A DNA stretch of 64,000 nucleotides from Aldrovandia affinis. Taxonomy: Eukaryota; Chordata; Actinopteri; Notacanthiformes; Halosauridae. The translations under genes were made by a program, and so were the position numbers. The number at the start of each line of letters is the position of its first letter. Position 1 is the first letter of the stretch. The stretch is from assembly GCA_029706075.1 (NCBI GenBank), contig JAINUG010000139.1, positions 1,177,501-1,241,500 on the forward strand, given 5' to 3'. The notes under the pieces are model-generated. The model saw only the letters and a list, made by a program, of their open reading frames with translations. It was not told where the DNA came from and made no database searches. Shown in pieces: positions 1 through 10,270 of this stretch.

Positions 1-68
1 TGGCATTTGTTTGTATGAGTGTGTGCGTGCATGTGTGTATGCATGGGTGTGTGGGGGTGTGTGTGAAA
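1..68. repeat. imperfect (TG)n microsatellite
   Basis: The first bases alternate T/G with scattered A and C interruptions. It runs off the left edge, so its full length is unknown. Confidence 0.85.
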
Positions 69-1042
69 GAAAGACAGAGTGTGTGTTTATCATGTAAAAC
101 AAATTAATCCTGGATGTCATGACCTCTTCTTGATCAAAGTTATGCAAGTTGCCATTGAAATGGGAGAAGTTTAGCTGAACTATACGTCTCTACTAATAAG
201 CTATCTGTGAGAGGAAAGAACGACGACAAAGTGGTAACCAAGAAATATAAAATATTTATTTCAGTTTCAAATTAACATACAGTTTGACAAGGGCCAGAAA
301 ATACAAATGCCTAATGCAGACACACCTACAATACAGCCACTTACAGCTGCTCAATACAGCTTTACACAATAATCAATGCATTTAGAAATGTGTTCAAACA
401 AAAGCCTTGAATGTAATTTTGACTATTTAATCAGCTTCATATTTATATAAATTATTTGAGTATTTCCACACTCCCTTAACTAAACAGCCACCCATGGACT
501 TTGCCTTCTCTGACATAAAAAGATGGAGGGAGTTTTAACACAGGAAACAGAGTCACATAGAGAGACAAGTAGAGTATGATAAAAGTGATTTGAGGCTTTA
601 GTTCACACAGCTTCAGTCTCTGGGTGTGGCAAAATAGCTTTAGTCACTGATTTAATTTTACTAATTGAGATCATTATTTTCTTAGCAGGTGCCTTCATAC
701 AATGTACTCATAAACATAGCAGTGGTGTCATTACTGTAGTGAACCATTTACAGTATACAGCTGAAGGAAACAAAGGCATCTATAAGCCCCTGATTATTGC
801 TGTAATTTATACTTGCTCCTTGATTATATAATGATTTTGTGGCTTTACTGTGAATAAAATATATTACAGTTTATATTGTTTAAATACATTCAGCAAGCAG
901 ATAGATACACGGTTTACAGCATTAAGGTATGACACTGAATTAACCTACTGTCACTTTTGCTGAGAATAAGAAAATTACCATTCAAATGATTACAGCAGTT
1001 ATTTTAAAGGCATTTGAAATCATTCATCATAAAAATATGATT
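69..1042. other. no gene recognised; possible lectin 3' UTR
   Basis: AT-rich sequence without a convincing coding exon or a repeat I can name. Because the last C-type lectin exon ends at 1043 on the minus strand, some of this stretch may be its 3' UTR, but I cannot place a polyadenylation site securely. Confidence 0.4.
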
Positions 1043-1186
1043 TCAGAGAGGAAGTGCATCAGTCTTAAAGACACCCTTCTGAATAAAATAGCAGGATTCA
1101 TCAAACCATTTATTCTCACCAGGCACAGTAACTGCACATCCTGCATATTGGTAATTATCATCTGGCTCTCCACTCCTCCAGAGTCT
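1043..1186 (-). CDS. C-type lectin receptor, terminal lectin-domain exon
   Basis: On the minus strand a pyrimidine-rich tract ends in TTAG at 1187, followed by 47 open codons and a TGA at 1045-1043. The peptide starts RLWRSGEPDDN, then has GCAVT and KWFDESC. These match the end of a C-type lectin domain: the W...GEP segment, the conserved cysteine pair, and the WND position (here W-F-D). The sugar/calcium motif reads E-P-D rather than E-P-N, so ligand preference cannot be read from it. It is probably the last exon of the receptor whose first exons lie at 7748-7319. The exons that would encode the stalk and the first half of the lectin domain were not found, and the LINE beginning near 1325 sits where they would be expected. 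It may be a broken gene. The family call rests on motif recognition only. Confidence 0.62.
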   Translation of the reverse strand, partial: RLWRSGEPDDNYQYAGCAVTVPGENKWFDESCYFIQKGVFKTDALPL

Positions 1187-1359
1187 CTAAGAGAAGCAGA
1201 GAGACTGAATGAGACACAGATGTGCTACTTCTCTATTGCTGTCTACAGGGATACAGTGACTAGTCTTTCACACTCTCTGTCTATTACTGTCCCTGTTACT
1301 GCACTGTATGAGTGCAGACTGTGAATAAGGATGCACAGGGTTTAGTCCGTGCAGACTCC

Positions 1360-1716
1360 TGTCTATGGGAGATAATACTGGATATAACAGTGATTATAGG
1401 TGACTTTACTATTCATGTTGATAATGGAAACGATTCTCTAGTGAAGGCTTTTGCTTCTATTCTTGACTCCATTGGCTTTGTTCAAAATGCATCTGGGCCG
1501 ACTCATTGTCATCAACATACACTGGACCTAGCTTTATCTTATGGTATTAGCATTAGCAATCTAGTTGTCTCTCCTCATAATCCTGTGCTCTCTGACCATT
1601 TCCTTATTACGTTTGTAATTCATGCTACCACTGCTATTAGATCAAAACCAGCGTTCTATTTTAGTCGCTCCATAAATTCCTCTACTATACTTAACTTTGT
1701 CAGCCTGTTCCAATAA
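1360..1716 (+). pseudogene. L2 LINE endonuclease-domain remnant
   Basis: The translated frame contains IIGDFTIHVDN, the GDFN.H.D motif of AP endonucleases, and about 70 residues later SDHFLITF, the SDH motif that carries the catalytic histidine. The asparagine of GDFN is replaced by threonine. The N-terminal catalytic part is absent, and the frame ends at a TAA at 1714-1716. A decayed linker continues to about 2284. Confidence 0.75.
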
Positions 1717-2284
1717 TCATTTACTGTTAATCAGGATCCCACTAGCCTACAATCTATTGATCAGCTGACAGACAATCTAAATTACACCCTGTGCAACACT
1801 CTTGATGTTGTTGTGCCTCTCAAAAAGAAAAAAACTAGCCAAAAGAATGGTATACTGACCACACGCGTGCTCTTAAACAAGCTTCTCGCAAGTTGGAACG
1901 TAAGTGGCGATCCACTAAATTAGAAGTATTTTATTCTGCCTAGAAAGACAGTCTGGTACAGTACAAATATGCTCTCTGCTCAGCAAGGTCAACCTATTTG
2001 TCTGATCTGATTGAGCATAATAAGAATAATCCAAAATTTATTTTTGATACAGTGGCCAAACTGACAAAGAACCAGACTGAAACCAATGCTAAGCCTCTGG
2101 CAGCCTATAATAGTAATGATTTAATGACTTTTTCCCTGAAAAGATTAAGAAAATTAGAGATGAAATTACTAAAATGGCACCTTCTGCTATAGCGGACACT
2201 GATCAGAAAGCACAGGCTTACCAGGACACTACTCTGGATGGCTAGTGCTTTTTTAGCGCTCTGGAGTGGACTGAATTTTCTAAA

Positions 2285-3750
2285 TTGGTTATGTCCTCCA
2301 AACCATCTACTTGGCAATTAGACCCAATCCCAACAAAACTTGTCAAAGAACTTCTTCCTGTTATTGGGCAACCCATGCTAGACATTATTAATCTGTCTCT
2401 CTCATCAGGCTATATGCCAAATTCTCAAAAAGTGGCATTAATTAAGCCACTTTTAAAGAAACCAAACCTTGGCCCCCGAAAATCTCAGGAACTACAGGCC
2501 AATTTCTAATCTTTCTTTTCTTTCAAAAATTCTAGAGAAAACTGTAGCTCAGAGACTGACTTCATTCCTGAAATCAAATGACGTCTATGAAACTTTTCAG
2601 TCAGGATTTAGGCAACACTATAGCACTGAGACTGCTCTTATTAAAGTTGTCAATGACTTACTGATATCAGCTGACCGTGGATGTGTCTCTATTCTTGTGC
2701 TTTTGGACTTAAGTGCTGCATTTGATACAATAGACCACCAAACTCTTCTGAGCAGACTTGAAAACTTAATTTGACTGCGTGGACAGGCACTCTCCTGGTT
2801 TAAATCCTACCTGTCAGATAGGTATCAATTTGTGCAGTTAAATGATGAGCCCTCTGCTCGCATCAAGGTGGAATATGGTGTCCCTCAAGGTTCTGTTTTG
2901 GGGCCATTGTTGTTCTCCCTTTACATGTTGCCACTTGGTGATGTCATTTGTAAACATTTTCACTGCTACACAGATGACACACAATTGTACCTATCAATGA
3001 AACCTGGCAAAGTACAATTCGAACAGTTGGAGGCTTGTTTTAAAGACATAAAAGACTGGATGTCAGATAATTTTCTATGTTGAATGTTGATAAAACTGAG
3101 ATGTTGGTCTTGGGGCCCAAAAACCTCAGAAGTGGGTTATCTGATTTAGCTCTGAATCTGGATGGTTGCTCTGTTGCTGCATGTTTTTTGGTAAAAGACC
3201 TTGGTGTTACTATATATCCTGGTCTCTCATTTGATAGTCACATCAAAAACATTTCCAGAGTAGCCTTTTTTCACTTGAGGAATATTGCCAAAATTAGGGG
3301 CTTCCTGTCATTAATAGATGCAGAAAAATTGGTACATGCCTTTGTTACATCTAGATTAGATTATTGCAATGCATTACTGTCTGGCTGTTCCAATACCTCA
3401 CTCAGGAGCCTACAATTCGTACAGAATGCTGCTGCAAGGATCCTGACTAGAACAAAGAAGTATGAGCACATTAGTCCTGTGTTAGTGTCACTTCACTGGC
3501 TTCCTATAAACTATTGTGTAGACTATAAGGTACTCCACTTAACTTATAAGGTTTTGCATGGACTTGCACCTTCTTACTTGACTGATTTACTTCATCCCTA
3601 CAATCCCCCACGTTCGCTTCGTTCACAAGATGCAGGCAACTGGTAGTTCCTAGAATATCAAAAAATACAGCAGGTGGCAGAGCTTTCTCCTATAGAGCTG
3701 CTTTACTGTGAGATAGTCTACCCGTCTCTGTGAAGGAGTCAGACACAGTC
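2285..3750 (+). pseudogene. L2 LINE reverse transcriptase remnant
   Basis: Three frames together cover the RT. Visible motifs are RNYRPISNL (fingers), [18 protein letters not shown] (motif A with catalytic Asp), [13 protein letters not shown] (motif B) and [10 protein letters not shown] (motif C, the usual YADD with Ala to Thr). The C-terminal region with [10 protein letters not shown] and LHWLPI follows to 3646 and decays beyond. Breaks are a frameshift near 2480, a TGA at 2772-2774 and a frameshift near 3080. Both motif C aspartates are present, but the ORF cannot be translated as one protein. Confidence 0.82.
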
Positions 3751-5108
3751 TCAGTTTTCAAGTCTAAAAAACACATCTCTTTAGTCTCTCTTATAGTCAT
3801 TAGGTGCAGATGTGGAGGGGGCGTAGCAATAGAGCCTTCTGGTGCAATGAGCTATCCTTACTGTCACCAATCATAAGTGATGATCCGCCCCTTATCAGGA
3901 CTGCTGATGATGTGGTGGGATGGTCTCGGAGTGCCCTCATGGCTGCGTGCTCCCTGTGCCACTCACCTAATTAGTTATGCTGCCCTAGATTACTTCTGCT
4001 GGTGCAAAAGTGTTGTTATCACTCTACTCTTTCCCCTGATCCGGTGTGATATTTATCATAGTCGTAATTGCACCTTTCCTCTTTTCTCCCCGGCTTCGTG
4101 GCACCTGCCCGGAGCTCACTTGCCAAGCCTAGTCCCAGGGGATTTCCGTTGGCCCAGTACCCAGCTGCCCAGAGTCAACCCCCAACCCCTGCCATGTGTT
4201 AGCCGGATGCCGCTAGCCCGGACCCTAGCTGCTGGTTCCATCCCCCACCCTGCCCTGGTATCTGGAGGGATGAGGTCCACCCCACCCCTACACTTAGGAT
4301 GCCGAAGAATGCCCTTCCGGTGGTCTGTTAAGCCTCAAGAGCCTCAAAGACTATTTATTTTTCTCTGTATCCCACCATTTTCCAGGAGTTTATCTTGATC
4401 GCCTTTTAAGGGGTCTGGGAATAATTTTCCAGTTTCCCACATTGGCTCTAATGGTTTTCTGATTCCCTCTGGAAAATGTCAATTGTGAAACGCTGTGTGA
4501 CAACCTGTTTGTAAATGGCGCTATACAAAGATAAAGATTGATTGATTGATTGATACATACTCTGCTGACAGAGACACTGAAATGACAAGATCAAATACAC
4601 ATCAGTTTTTAAGAGCCAACAACTAATCGGAGGCATAAGTAGCTTACAAAGCCTACAGTCAAGCCGGAAAGTCTGCACACCCCTTTCACCCTCTCCACGT
4701 TTCATTGCATTACAGACTTATTCTACAATAGATTAATTTCATTTTTTGTCTCAAAATTCTACACAAAATAGGCCATAATTACAAAGTGAAAACAGGTTTT
4801 TAGACATTTGTGCTAATTTATTCAAAATCTAAATGTAAAATATCATATGTACACAAGTGTGCACACCCTTTGATATGACACCCAAAAGTGAGCTGAGGTA
4901 TATTTTGTTTCCACTGATACTGCTTGAGATGTTTCTACAACTTGATTCTAGTCCACCTGTGGTAAATTCAATTGATTGGACATGGTTTGGAAAGGCACAC
5001 ACTTGTCTATATAAGGTCCCACAGTTGACAGTGCATGTCAGAGTAAAAACCAAGCCATGAAGTCCTAGGAATAGATCTGGGGGAGGGTATAAAAACATTG
5101 CTAAAGCA

Positions 5109-5510
5109 TTGAAAGCACCCAGGAGAACAGTGGGCTCCATCATTGTGAAAAGGAAGAAGTTTGGAACCACCACAACTCTTCTTAGAGCTGGCCGTCTGGC
5201 CAAACTCAGTAACCGGGCAAGAAAGGCCATGGTCAGGGAGGTGACCAAGAACCCAATGGCCACTCTAAGAGAGCTTCAGAGTTCCTCTGCAGCGATGGGA
5301 GAACCTGGCAGAAGGACAACCATCTCTGCACCACTCCATCAATCAGGCCTTTTTGGTAGTGGCTAGACGGAAGCTACTCCTGGGTGAAAGGCATATGACA
5401 GCCCACCTGGAGTTCGCCAAATGGCACTTAAAGGACTCTAAGAGCATCAGGAAAAAGATTATCCGGTCTGATGAGACACAAATTGAACTTTTTGGCCTGA
5501 ATGCCAAGTG
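5109..5510 (+). pseudogene. Tc1-like transposase remnant
   Basis: The first frame (5109-5366) resembles the paired-like DNA-binding domain of fish Tc1 transposases, with RTVGSIIVK and GRLAKLSNRARK. After a frameshift near 5350 the second frame gives HLEFAKWHLKD and RSDETQIELFG, the start of the DDE domain with its first catalytic aspartate. The second aspartate and the last acidic residue are missing because the sequence after about 5515 is an inverted duplicate. It cannot encode an active enzyme. Confidence 0.78.
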
Positions 5511-5597
5511 CTACCATCTGATTGATGGAGTGCTGCAGAGATGTTTGTCCTTCTACCAGGTTCTCCCATCGCTGCAGAGGAACTCTGAAGCTCTCTT
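5267..5597. repeat. 80-bp inverted repeat inside the Tc1 element
   Basis: Positions 5267-5346 and 5518-5597 are reverse complements over 80 bases with only three mismatches. The left arm is normal Tc1 coding sequence; the right arm sits where different transposase sequence should be. Confidence 0.88.
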
Positions 5598-5758
5598 TCC
5601 TACTGAAGTTCCTACTTCACCAGATAATTCTTGCAGATAAAACTTCAAGGTGTGTTTCGTGTCATTATCTTCCTGAAGAATGAAGGAGTGCCCAATTTGG
5701 CGTAATCCAGATGGAAGGTGTACTCAAAGTTTTGACTGGTACTGTATATACAGTATAT

Positions 5759-7014
5759 GGGTCAATGACAAATAAGGCCTCTAAAAAGTTATTTAAAAAA
5801 AGTTTGTTCAAAATAGATAAAATGCATATTTTTGAATCTGTGACAATGTGCTTAAACAAGCCTCGTTTGTTAAATAACATTTCAATGTGTTTAAATTCAT
5901 TTTTTGACTGTATTTTTAACTTGACTGACCAAAAAATGTCAGGTGGCGCAACCAAATATTTGTAAAATTATTTATATTTTCCTATTATTTATTATTTATT
6001 TATTTGAAGTGAAATCTTGGTCAAGTATCTATTAGAGTGTCTATAGTGCCTTACAGATTAGTTTTTTGGGGGTTGATTATTATATTAACAATAATTTAAG
6101 ATTACTGCATTCTAAGGGTCAGTTATTTAGTATTTTTAACATCCAAAGTGTATAACATATTTAACTTGAAACGAATAAACATTTTAGAGCATCTTGAAGC
6201 TTTAAATAACATTATTTATTTCATATAGTGGCATTCTTACGGTTTGCCACCTGACTTACAGGTTGCGCCACCTGACTTTTTGCAACTGATTTCAAATTAA
6301 ACAGGCTTCTACTTGGACACCTGCATTAGCTTTGACCTATGCTAGCAATAACATACAAATCATTTTAAAACAGAATAAGTAGTTTTATGATAAAATAACA
6401 TTTTCCTAGTTTTACATTGGTTGTACCACCTGACATGGAAAGTGTACCATCCTACCTATGAGGTGAACGTAGCTATTTTTATCAATATTTGAGAGAGCTT
6501 CGCAAACCTTTTCAGTCAGCCATGGATGTCAGATAGGGTCCTCTGGATGATGCAACATCTGGCTGATGCAATAGCCTCTTGACTTCAAAATAAAACTCCC
6601 ATGTTTACGGTTGTGCCACCCTGACATTTGAAAAGCACAAATTGCCGGACAAAAGTTCCTCAATCATCTCAATAGCTTTAAAACTATTGTTATTTGTAAA
6701 ATTGTGTTTATTTGAAAGGTTTCAAACATAAAATCATGCCACAGTATTTTATATTGAATTTATTATTATTAAAATACCACTTTTTACAGTTTTCTTAATC
6801 TGTTCCTTTGCTCGGACGGTTGCGCCACCTCACATTTTGGGGGTTTGAGATGCCAAAACACAAAGTAATATATATTATTTGGATGTACTGAAAATTGATT
6901 CAAACTAAACATGTTTTATATAATAAAATCAGATATGACTTGAATTGATTAATTTATTTTTAAATGGAAATGATGAACTCGGACACAAAAATATGCATGT
7001 CATGTCATTGACCC
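5759..7014. mobile_element. unclassified element with 12-bp terminal inverted repeats
   Basis: GGGTCAATGACA at 5759-5770 is the perfect inverse of TGTCATTGACCC at 7003-7014, and both are bordered by ATAT-type sequence. A second inverted match, ATGCATATTTTTG, occurs at 5822-5834 and 6986-6998. The 1.26-kb interior is AT-rich, has no transposase, and holds about six copies of a 20-bp motif close to GGTTGCGCCACCTGACATTT: inverted at 5931-5954, direct at 6240-6258, 6261-6280, 6419-6438, 6609-6629 and 6818-6838. Most likely a non-autonomous DNA transposon; the superfamily is unknown. Confidence 0.55.
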
Positions 7015-7318
7015 ATATATATATATATACAGTGTCATCACGAACACTATATATAGTTTAGATTGTATGTGGAACAATTATAAATATATATATATGCAAT
7101 TTAAGAAGAATATCCTGTATTAGTAATATAATTTATATATATATACTGTATATAATATGAATTTATTGAAGTACTGGATTACAGTCAAGAAACTGAGAAC
7201 TGAGTTTTCAGGGGAGTTTATAGCCATGTGCACTGAATCATACTAACATACTAACAAACATTGACAGTGTATCACACTCACAGTTAATAAACATACACTG
7301 ACAGTGTACCATACTCAC
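7015..7318. other. AT-rich intronic sequence
   Basis: TA-rich sequence downstream of the lectin transmembrane exon. A roughly 25-bp segment, GACAGTGTAYCAYACTCACAG, occurs twice (about 7260-7284 and 7299-7321); the second copy overlaps the splice donor. No exon was seen. Confidence 0.45.
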
Positions 7319-7407
7319 AGAAGACACACAGGACTGTGGTGGCAGTCAATACGAGAGCACACAGCAGCCCCAGACACACTGCAGTGATGTGAGCGTTGTC
7401 CACTTGT
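7319..7407 (-). CDS. C-type lectin receptor, transmembrane exon
   Basis: This 89-bp minus-strand exon has a CACAGAG acceptor just above 7407 and a GTGAGT donor just below 7319. Spliced in phase to the exon at 7748-7648 it reads RQVDNAHIT and then a hydrophobic run, AVCLGLLCALVLTATTVLCV, which is a single membrane-spanning helix. The AVCLGLLC wording is characteristic of fish CD209-like type II lectin receptors. The next exon should start in phase 1 and encode the stalk, but no candidate was found before the transposons begin. Confidence 0.68.
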
Positions 7408-7647
7408 CTCTGTGGTCACAAACATTAGCAGGGATAAAACAGTTAGACTCATAGTCATTATTACAGCCTGAACATACATGAGTGACACCCGTGTCAACAT
7501 TACACTGTTTACGTTTATATATTGCAGAGTTTTCCATTAGGCTTTCAGAAATCAGACCCCAGAAAATCCACTTTAACACACAAACTCTATCTCAGTCTTA
7601 AACAACTGTAACAGGACCGCTATAATACACTGTACAGGTGCCCTTAC

Positions 7648-7748
7648 CTGTGTGAGGTCTGGCCCACTGTGCTGTACACATCCTGGTCTGGAGAAACAAG
7701 CTCAATGTATATACCCTCTGAAATGTTTGAGACTGTAGATGTATCCAT
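7648..7748 (-). CDS. C-type lectin receptor, first coding exon (cytoplasmic tail)
   Basis: The exon opens with ATG at 7748-7746 and runs 33 codons plus two bases to a clean GTAAGG donor. The short cytoplasmic peptide has two tyrosine motifs, GIYIELV (YxxL) and DVYSTVG (YxxV), the kind used for signalling or endocytosis in type II lectin receptors. Splicing to 7407-7319 keeps the frame and joins directly to the membrane helix, so this is an N-inside type II receptor. I chose this ATG because an upstream one (7895) leads to a stop after about 20 codons. A TATA-like box lies about 170 bp upstream. The coding start looks intact although the downstream gene is interrupted. Confidence 0.66.
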
Positions 7749-7913
7749 TGTCTGGACTGCCAATGAAGGTTCTCTCTGTTGAGCGTTTGCCACTGCTGTG
7801 TCCCTATTCTGTGGGTGTTACTGCAGTCTGCACTATTTTAACTCAAGCAGGATGCGGTCCTGAGGGGACAGGAAGATGGTCATCATCTTCATCATACGTT
7901 GCTGTGAGTGCTG

Positions 7914-7920
7914 TTTTATA
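7914..7920 (-). promoter_or_regulatory. TATA box of the lectin gene
   Basis: The minus strand reads GGGTATAAAACAG here, about 166 bases upstream of the lectin ATG. Transcription would start near 7885-7890, which leaves a plausible 5' UTR. Confidence 0.45.
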
Positions 7921-8414
7921 CCCGTGAACTCTGACACCTGAAAATTAGTGATGAGGAATGTGAGAATTGTGATCTTGGTCAGGGTACTGAGGTGAAGGAG
8001 GGAAGCTGGAGATCAGAGGAGAAAGGTGACGGGTGAAAATAAGCAGAACTCAACTTCAGAAGAAGGGGATTCACTTACACCAAAACAAAACTATTAGCAG
8101 ATTCATCACATTACATTTTGAATATATTTAAGATGAAGGCTTTAATAATCCATAAAATGTAAGATTGTTCTCAGTTTTATTTTGCCCATCCATGACGCTT
8201 TATGTTAATCCAGTCATTTCTCCACTTTAATGCCCTTACATGCCTCTCTATAGAACACTCATGTACTTGTATCATACATCTCTCAAGATCTGAACACTTC
8301 TCTATGTCTTTTAATGGCACAGGAAATGATCTCACACATTCATATAAACTAAAATGAACAAGAACTATTTTTGCTTTCTAGTGTAGGAAGCTATATGGCA
8401 AATATGATATCAGG

Positions 8415-8417
<3 letters not shown>
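7921..8417. other. sequence upstream of the lectin promoter
   Basis: No coding exon or named repeat seen. It would be the proximal regulatory region of the minus-strand lectin gene if that gene is transcribed. Confidence 0.4.

Positions 8418-8458
<41 letters not shown>
8418..8458. repeat. (CA)n microsatellite
   Basis: About 20 uninterrupted CA units. The short open frame on its minus strand is a repeat artefact. Confidence 0.95.
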
Positions 8459-8459
<1 letters not shown>

Positions 8460-8460
8460 G

Positions 8461-9745
8461 TAGTAGTCTTTATTTAATTTCCACAAGGGCAATTTGTTTG
8501 CAGCACCTAAAATCAAAGTATAATATAACATGGTATGCACAACAAATACATACACACATACATAATTACATACATTCATTTATAAACACATAAATAAATA
8601 ATAAATAACATAATACATGAAGTGCGAAGGTACAATTAGTGAAATTAATAAATAAATAAAATGTATCTTGACAGTCTGTTGAGTAGGTTGGTGGCTACTG
8701 AGGGAATAAATGAGTGCTTGTTTCTGTTTGTCTTGATTTTTGGTAGCCTGAACCGGGAACCAGAGGGAAAGATTTGGACAAAGGATGGTTACAGTCCAAA
8801 AGGATGGATTGAGCTTCACGCACGGGCCTGTTTGTTTAACAGCTCAGACAAACAGGTCTGCTTTACTCCTGTCACTTTGCTGTACTGTTCAACAATACGA
8901 TTCAGTGCAGTCCTATGTGTAACATTTAAATTTGAGTACCAAAATATAATTGGAAAACAAAGTATAGATTCAATAAAGGATCTGTAAAACATTGTCATCA
9001 GGGACTTGTCAACACTGAAAGACCTGAGCTTTCTCAAAAAATACATCCGTGACTCTTTACAAAGCGCATTTGTGTTATGAGCAAAGGACAGCTTATCAAC
9101 ACACTCAATCACTTGGCCCTCAATAATGGTTCACTGAGTAGAATGGGATTTGCGACTAAAATCAATTGTCATGTCTTTAGTTTTAGAAACATTTCGTTGC
9201 AAAAAGGAAGCATCACACCATTTCACAAAATCATCTACTACAGGGCCATGACCTGTGTCCTGCTCTCCCAGTAGACTAACAATGAGTCATCGGCAAATTT
9301 CAGTATGTGCCTATTTTCAAACTAACTATATGGCAATCACCAGTGTACAAGATGTACAGAAGGGGAGAGAGGACACAGCCTTGTGGCGAACCTGTGGAGG
9401 ACACAAGCATTTCAGTCACATGGTCGTTGACCTTCACCCTCTGTTTTCTCAGAGTTAAAAAGTCTAAGATCCATCCCACAATGTTAAGATCTAAACTGAA
9501 ATCAACCATAAGTTTCTTTGTTAAGACGTGAGGTTGGATTGTATTAAAAGCAAGGAGAAGTCAATAAAAAGCAGCTTTGCGTATGTTTTTGGACCCTCCC
9601 GGTATTTAAGTAACATATTAAGAAGTGTTACAATTGCATCCTCTACTCCTCTATTTGCCCTGTATGCAAAGTTTTTGTCAGTAGCTCCTCCCTCACCAAT
9701 CTTTCAAAACACTTAATTACCAAGTAAGTAAGGGCAACTGGCCTA
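8461..9745 (-). mobile_element. jockey-superfamily LINE fragment
   Basis: A minus-strand non-LTR retrotransposon fragment covering RT motifs B and C, the thumb and the C-terminus. Motifs are GSPQGCVLSPLLY (9300-9509 frame), KFADDSLLV (near 9290), FVKWCDASF and a later frame with YFLRKLRSFSV, MFYRSFIES and SNLNVTHRTALNRIV. The extreme C-terminus (FPSGSRFRLPK.KTNR) is recognisable near 8760. The 3' end is (AATA)-rich. Several stops break it. The clade is probably Rex1/CR1-like, which I cannot settle without a tree. Confidence 0.75.
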
Positions 9746-9774
9746 AAATCATTCAGGCTCTTGGGGTATTTTGA

Positions 9775-10270
9775 TCCAGGTAATCGCACGTCTGGACTAC
9801 TGCAATTCCCTGCTGGCAGGCCTACTGGCCTGTGCCATCAAGCCACTGCAACTGGTGCAGAATGCTGCCCCACAGCTAGCGTCCAACCAACCCAAGTTCA
9901 CGCATGTCACCTCACTACTCACCTCTGCACTGGCTCCCTATCGCAGCACACATCAAATTTAAATCACTGGTGCTGGCTTATCAAGCTGCTAGAGGAACTG
10001 CTCCCTCCTACCTCCAGACACTCATCACACCCTACAGCCCAGCCAGACCCCTTGGCTCTGCCTCCTCTGGCAAACTGACTGTCCCATCCCTTCAGGCGCC
10101 CGGAACCCGCTCCTTGTGGTCTCGCCTCCGCGGAATCACTCGTCATCTTCTGCAAGAGACTCAAAGCCCACTCCCACTTCACTCCACTACCACTTAAATC
10201 TGTACATTTACTGTAACTAATTTTCATCACCATTGCTTACATGTTTAATACTGCATTTTGTAATATGTAT
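9775..10270 (+). mobile_element. L2/Maui-like LINE 3' fragment
   Basis: The translated frames show ARLDYCNSLLAGL, ACAIKPLQLVQNAA and FKSLVLAYQAARGTAPSYLQ, the C-terminal region shared with the longer copies at 15880-18868 and 48470-49680. The junction with the preceding minus-strand LINE is abrupt near 9775. It is frameshifted near 9950 and lacks about 70 bp before the end of the ORF. Confidence 0.78.

Larger units (their letters stand above)
1325..4554 (+). mobile_element. L2-clade LINE, 5'-truncated
   Basis: A non-LTR retrotransposon in sense orientation. It holds the end of an AP endonuclease domain, a reverse transcriptase, a C-terminal region, a 3' UTR and the characteristic L2 3' end (a GGCGCTATACAAA-type segment) followed by four to five GATT units at 4536-4554. 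The start is approximate; the 5' part of the endonuclease is missing, as usual for LINE insertions. It interrupts the region between the lectin terminal exon and its upstream exons. Several frameshifts and stops make it inactive. Confidence 0.85.
4654..5746. mobile_element. Tc1-like transposon, rearranged
   Basis: The left end at 4654 begins TACAGTCAAGCCGGAAAGTC and the right end reads inward as TACAGTACCAGTCAAAACTT, similar inverted ends starting in the TA dinucleotide that Tc1/mariner elements use as target. The interior holds N-terminal transposase sequence, and the right half of the gene is replaced by an inverted copy of the left half. It lies about 100 bp beyond the L2 tail. Confidence 0.8.

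Noticed and set aside
4448..5263. Long minus-strand ORFs across the L2 tail and Tc1
   Set aside because: They are antisense shadows of the transposon.
8391..8579. Val/Cys-rich minus-strand ORF, and a similar one at 53140-53473
   Set aside because: Both are translations of CA/TG microsatellites.
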